Assembly: GCA_035644935.1 (NCBI GenBank)
Contig: DASQNO010000089.1
Coordinates: forward strand, 1 to 7,755
Length of the DNA stretch: 7,755 bases
Reading direction: 5' to 3'
Source of the DNA: CADCVW01 sp035644935
GTDB lineage: Bacteria > Pseudomonadota > Alphaproteobacteria > Sphingomonadales > Sphingomonadaceae
A program made the translations under genes and the position numbers. The notes beneath the pieces are model-generated. The model ran no database searches and was not told the DNA's origin. It saw only the letters and a program-made list of their open reading frames with translations. The stretch's first letter is position 1; the number at the start of each line of letters is the position of its first letter. Shown one piece after another: positions 6,428 to 7,755 of the stretch.

Positions 6428-7071
6428 CGGCCCGTCGGCGGCGGTGACGCCGGTCCGTCCGGCGACGACGTGCCCAGGAATTCCGGCATTGTTTCATGTT
6501 CCCCGGCGCTGATGCCGCGGCGCGCCAGCACCATCCACACGGTGCGCCACAGGATTTGGAGGTCCAACCAGAAGCTTCGGTGGTCCACATACCAGACGTC
6601 CAGCGCGAGCTTCTCGTCCCAGCCGATCGCGTTGCGACCATTGACCTGCGCCCATCCGGTCAGGCCCGGCCGGACTTCGTGCCGTCTCCCCTGCTCCGGC
6701 GTGTAGCGGGTCAGGTACTGCATCAGCAGCGGCCGAGGACCCACGAGACTCATATCTCCCTTGAGCACGTTCCAGAGCTCGGGCAACTCGTCCAAACTGG
6801 TGGCGCGCAGGCGTCGGCCGAAGGGCGTCAGCCTCTTCCCATCGGGTAGCGGCACGCCGTTGCGATCCGCTGCATCCAACATCGTTCTGAACTTGATGAG
6901 CGTGAAAGGATGGGCCCCGAGCCCCGGCCTCACCTGACGGAAGAGAACGGGCGAGCCCAGGCGAACGCGGACGAGCGCGAACACCCCGACCAGAACTGGC
7001 GACAGCAGCGCGATCATCACCAACGCCACCAGAACGTCAAACAGACGCTTGCCCGCGCGGCCGCCGGTCAC
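6424..7071 (-). CDS. PglC-type polyprenyl-phosphate sugar-1-phosphate transferase
   Basis: A 215-residue monotopic phosphoglycosyl transferase that moves a sugar phosphate from a UDP-sugar to undecaprenyl phosphate on the inner face of the inner membrane, starting a polysaccharide or glycan repeat unit. It has the short PglC layout: KRLFD (8-12), one hydrophobic segment at about 11-37 with a helix-breaking Ser24-Pro25 as in the re-entrant helix of PglC, FRQVRPGLG (44-52), KFRTM (60-64) and LDELPELWNVLKGDMSLVGP (93-112). Asp94-Glu95 match the catalytic Asp-Glu pair of PglC. RHEVRPGLTGWAQVNGRN (130-147) and a terminal GEHETMPEFLG (190-200) follow. The large WcaJ/WbaP membrane domain is absent. 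A proline-rich tail of about 15 residues ends the protein. The start is GTG, with a G-rich ribosome site, and it lies 16 bases after the heparinase-like gene, so the two are likely co-transcribed. The sugar may be a 6-deoxy-HexNAc made by the neighbouring dehydratase; this is inference. Confidence 0.92.
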   Translation of the reverse strand: MTGGRAGKRLFDVLVALVMIALLSPVLVGVFALVRVRLGSPVLFRQVRPGLGAHPFTLIKFRTMLDAADRNGVPLPDGKRLTPFGRRLRATSLDELPELWNVLKGDMSLVGPRPLLMQYLTRYTPEQGRRHEVRPGLTGWAQVNGRNAIGWDEKLALDVWYVDHRSFWLDLQILWRTVWMVLARRGISAGEHETMPEFLGTSSPDGPASPPPTGR

Positions 7072-7078
7072 GTGCGGT

Positions 7079-7084
7079 TCCCCC
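7079..7084 (-). promoter_or_regulatory. Ribosome binding site for the transferase GTG start
   Basis: Read on the minus strand, GGGGGA (7084 down to 7079) lies 7 bases before the GTG at 7071-7069, in the 16-base gap after the upstream stop codon. It supports the GTG start and suggests translation is coupled to the upstream gene. Confidence 0.5.
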
Positions 7085-7087
7085 GCG

Positions 7088-7755
7088 TCACGGCTGTCGC
7101 AACGTTATGGTCGTGGTTGCCGACTGACAGCACACGGGGAAGTCCACCGCGAGAACCATCGTCGGCTCCTTGGACCCGTAGGTCTTCGCGCGCCAACCCT
7201 TCTCGATACGCGTTTCAACCCCTGACCAAGAGGACACGACGAGGCGGAACGCGTCCGTTTCGATGCCCCCCGGGATGTTCCGGAACGGCTGGGGCGGCAG
7301 GTGCCAGCGAAGCGTGGCCACTTGGCTGAACCCGGCGAAGTCATCGCCGATGGTCCAGCGGCCGTCGCCGGCTTCGACGCGGCGTTTGTGCCGCATCCCG
7401 CGATGGTCGGCGTAGGACGCCGTCCACGACGCGCACCCGTCCGCATGGCGGACCGCGGCATCCGCCGACGCGTGCGGCCAGTCGGCGTAAAGGAAGCGGC
7501 CAATCCGCCGCATCGGCTCGCCGCCATCGAACGAGACGCTGTTGTGCGCCGCCGCCGAACCGAAGGTCTTCAAACCATCGTCGTCGGAGTAGCTGAACGT
7601 TCCCGCGTCGATGAGCAGGTTCTCGCCATCCGCGGTCCACAGATCGAAGTGCAGCATGTCGGCCTGTGCGGGGCGGAAACGGCGCACGGGAAAACGGACG
7701 AACGCGTACGACCCGCCGCCTGCCGGGTCGGGATTGATCAGGGCCAGGCCGAAAT
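7088..7755 (-). CDS. Heparinase II/III-like protein, C-terminal part
   Basis: The frame runs off the right edge, so the N-terminal signal peptide and alpha-helical domain are not seen; 221 residues are visible, ending at TGA 7090-7088. They match the C-terminal beta-sandwich of heparinase II/III-like polysaccharide lyases: RPAQADMLHFDLW, then NLLIDAGTFSYSDDDG, then AAHNSVSFDGGEPMRRIGRF. These enzymes cleave uronic-acid-containing polysaccharides by beta-elimination and are usually exported. Where many heparinases have HAD, this one reads QAD (Gln codon at 7666-7664). From memory, QAD is common in heparinase-like proteins of exopolysaccharide clusters, so it is probably a subfamily trait and not damage. 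A GTG at 7687 is only an internal Val. The gene directly precedes the transferase and is likely in the same operon, suggesting a role in trimming or clearing the polymer made by this locus. Substrate and activity are not shown by the sequence. Confidence 0.85.
   Translation of the reverse strand, partial: FGLALINPDPAGGGSYAFVRFPVRRFRPAQADMLHFDLWTADGENLLIDAGTFSYSDDDGLKTFGSAAAHNSVSFDGGEPMRRIGRFLYADWPHASADAAVRHADGCASWTASYADHRGMRHKRRVEAGDGRWTIGDDFAGFSQVATLRWHLPPQPFRNIPGGIETDAFRLVVSSWSGVETRIEKGWRAKTYGSKEPTMVLAVDFPVCCQSATTTITLRQP

Noticed and set aside
1..7755. tRNA, rRNA, CRISPR array, insertion sequence or transposase
   Set aside because: No cloverleaf, regular repeat-spacer pattern, transposase motif or terminal inverted repeats were seen on either strand.

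Overview
The window is GC-rich bacterial DNA. It is most likely alphaproteobacterial, possibly a sphingomonad; this rests on GC-rich codon use and the overall look of the proteins, not on any marker gene, so the taxonomic guess is weak. It covers part of a surface-polysaccharide (exopolysaccharide, capsule or O-antigen type) biosynthesis locus.

Layout. Bases 2-364 are the 3' end of a secreted-type chymotrypsin-fold (S1) serine protease gene, which looks unrelated to the rest and may mark the locus edge. Bases 365-572 are non-coding, with a TTGACG box, a 10-bp-spaced direct repeat and a 12-bp perfect palindrome. Three same-strand genes follow: a DegT/DnrJ/EryC1/StrS sugar aminotransferase of FdtB/QdtB type (573-1673, GTG start), a second and divergent DegT-family aminotransferase (1802-3007), and a non-hydrolysing UDP-GlcNAc 2-epimerase of WecB type (3100-4188). 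A 337-base leader without a convincing gene (4189-4525) precedes a membrane-anchored CapD/WbpM-type nucleotide-sugar 4,6-dehydratase (4526-6427). The strand then switches. A PglC-type phosphoglycosyl transferase (7071-6424) and the C-terminal part of a heparinase II/III-like protein (7755-7088, running off the window) lie on the minus strand, 16 bases apart. The dehydratase and the transferase converge, and their stop codons share the palindrome CTAG.

How the genes could work together (inference from family knowledge): the 4,6-dehydratase turns UDP-GlcNAc into a 4-keto-6-deoxy sugar, an aminotransferase can aminate such a keto sugar, the 2-epimerase can change its configuration at C2, and the PglC-like enzyme loads the first sugar phosphate onto the undecaprenyl carrier to start a repeat unit. 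The heparinase-like protein would act on uronic-acid-containing polymer, trimming or clearing the product. No glycosyltransferase, flippase (Wzx), polymerase (Wzy), acetyltransferase or 3,4-ketoisomerase is visible, so the locus extends beyond the window. All enzyme families are known ones. The open points are the substrates of the two aminotransferases, the regulatory-looking spacers and the shared convergent stop.
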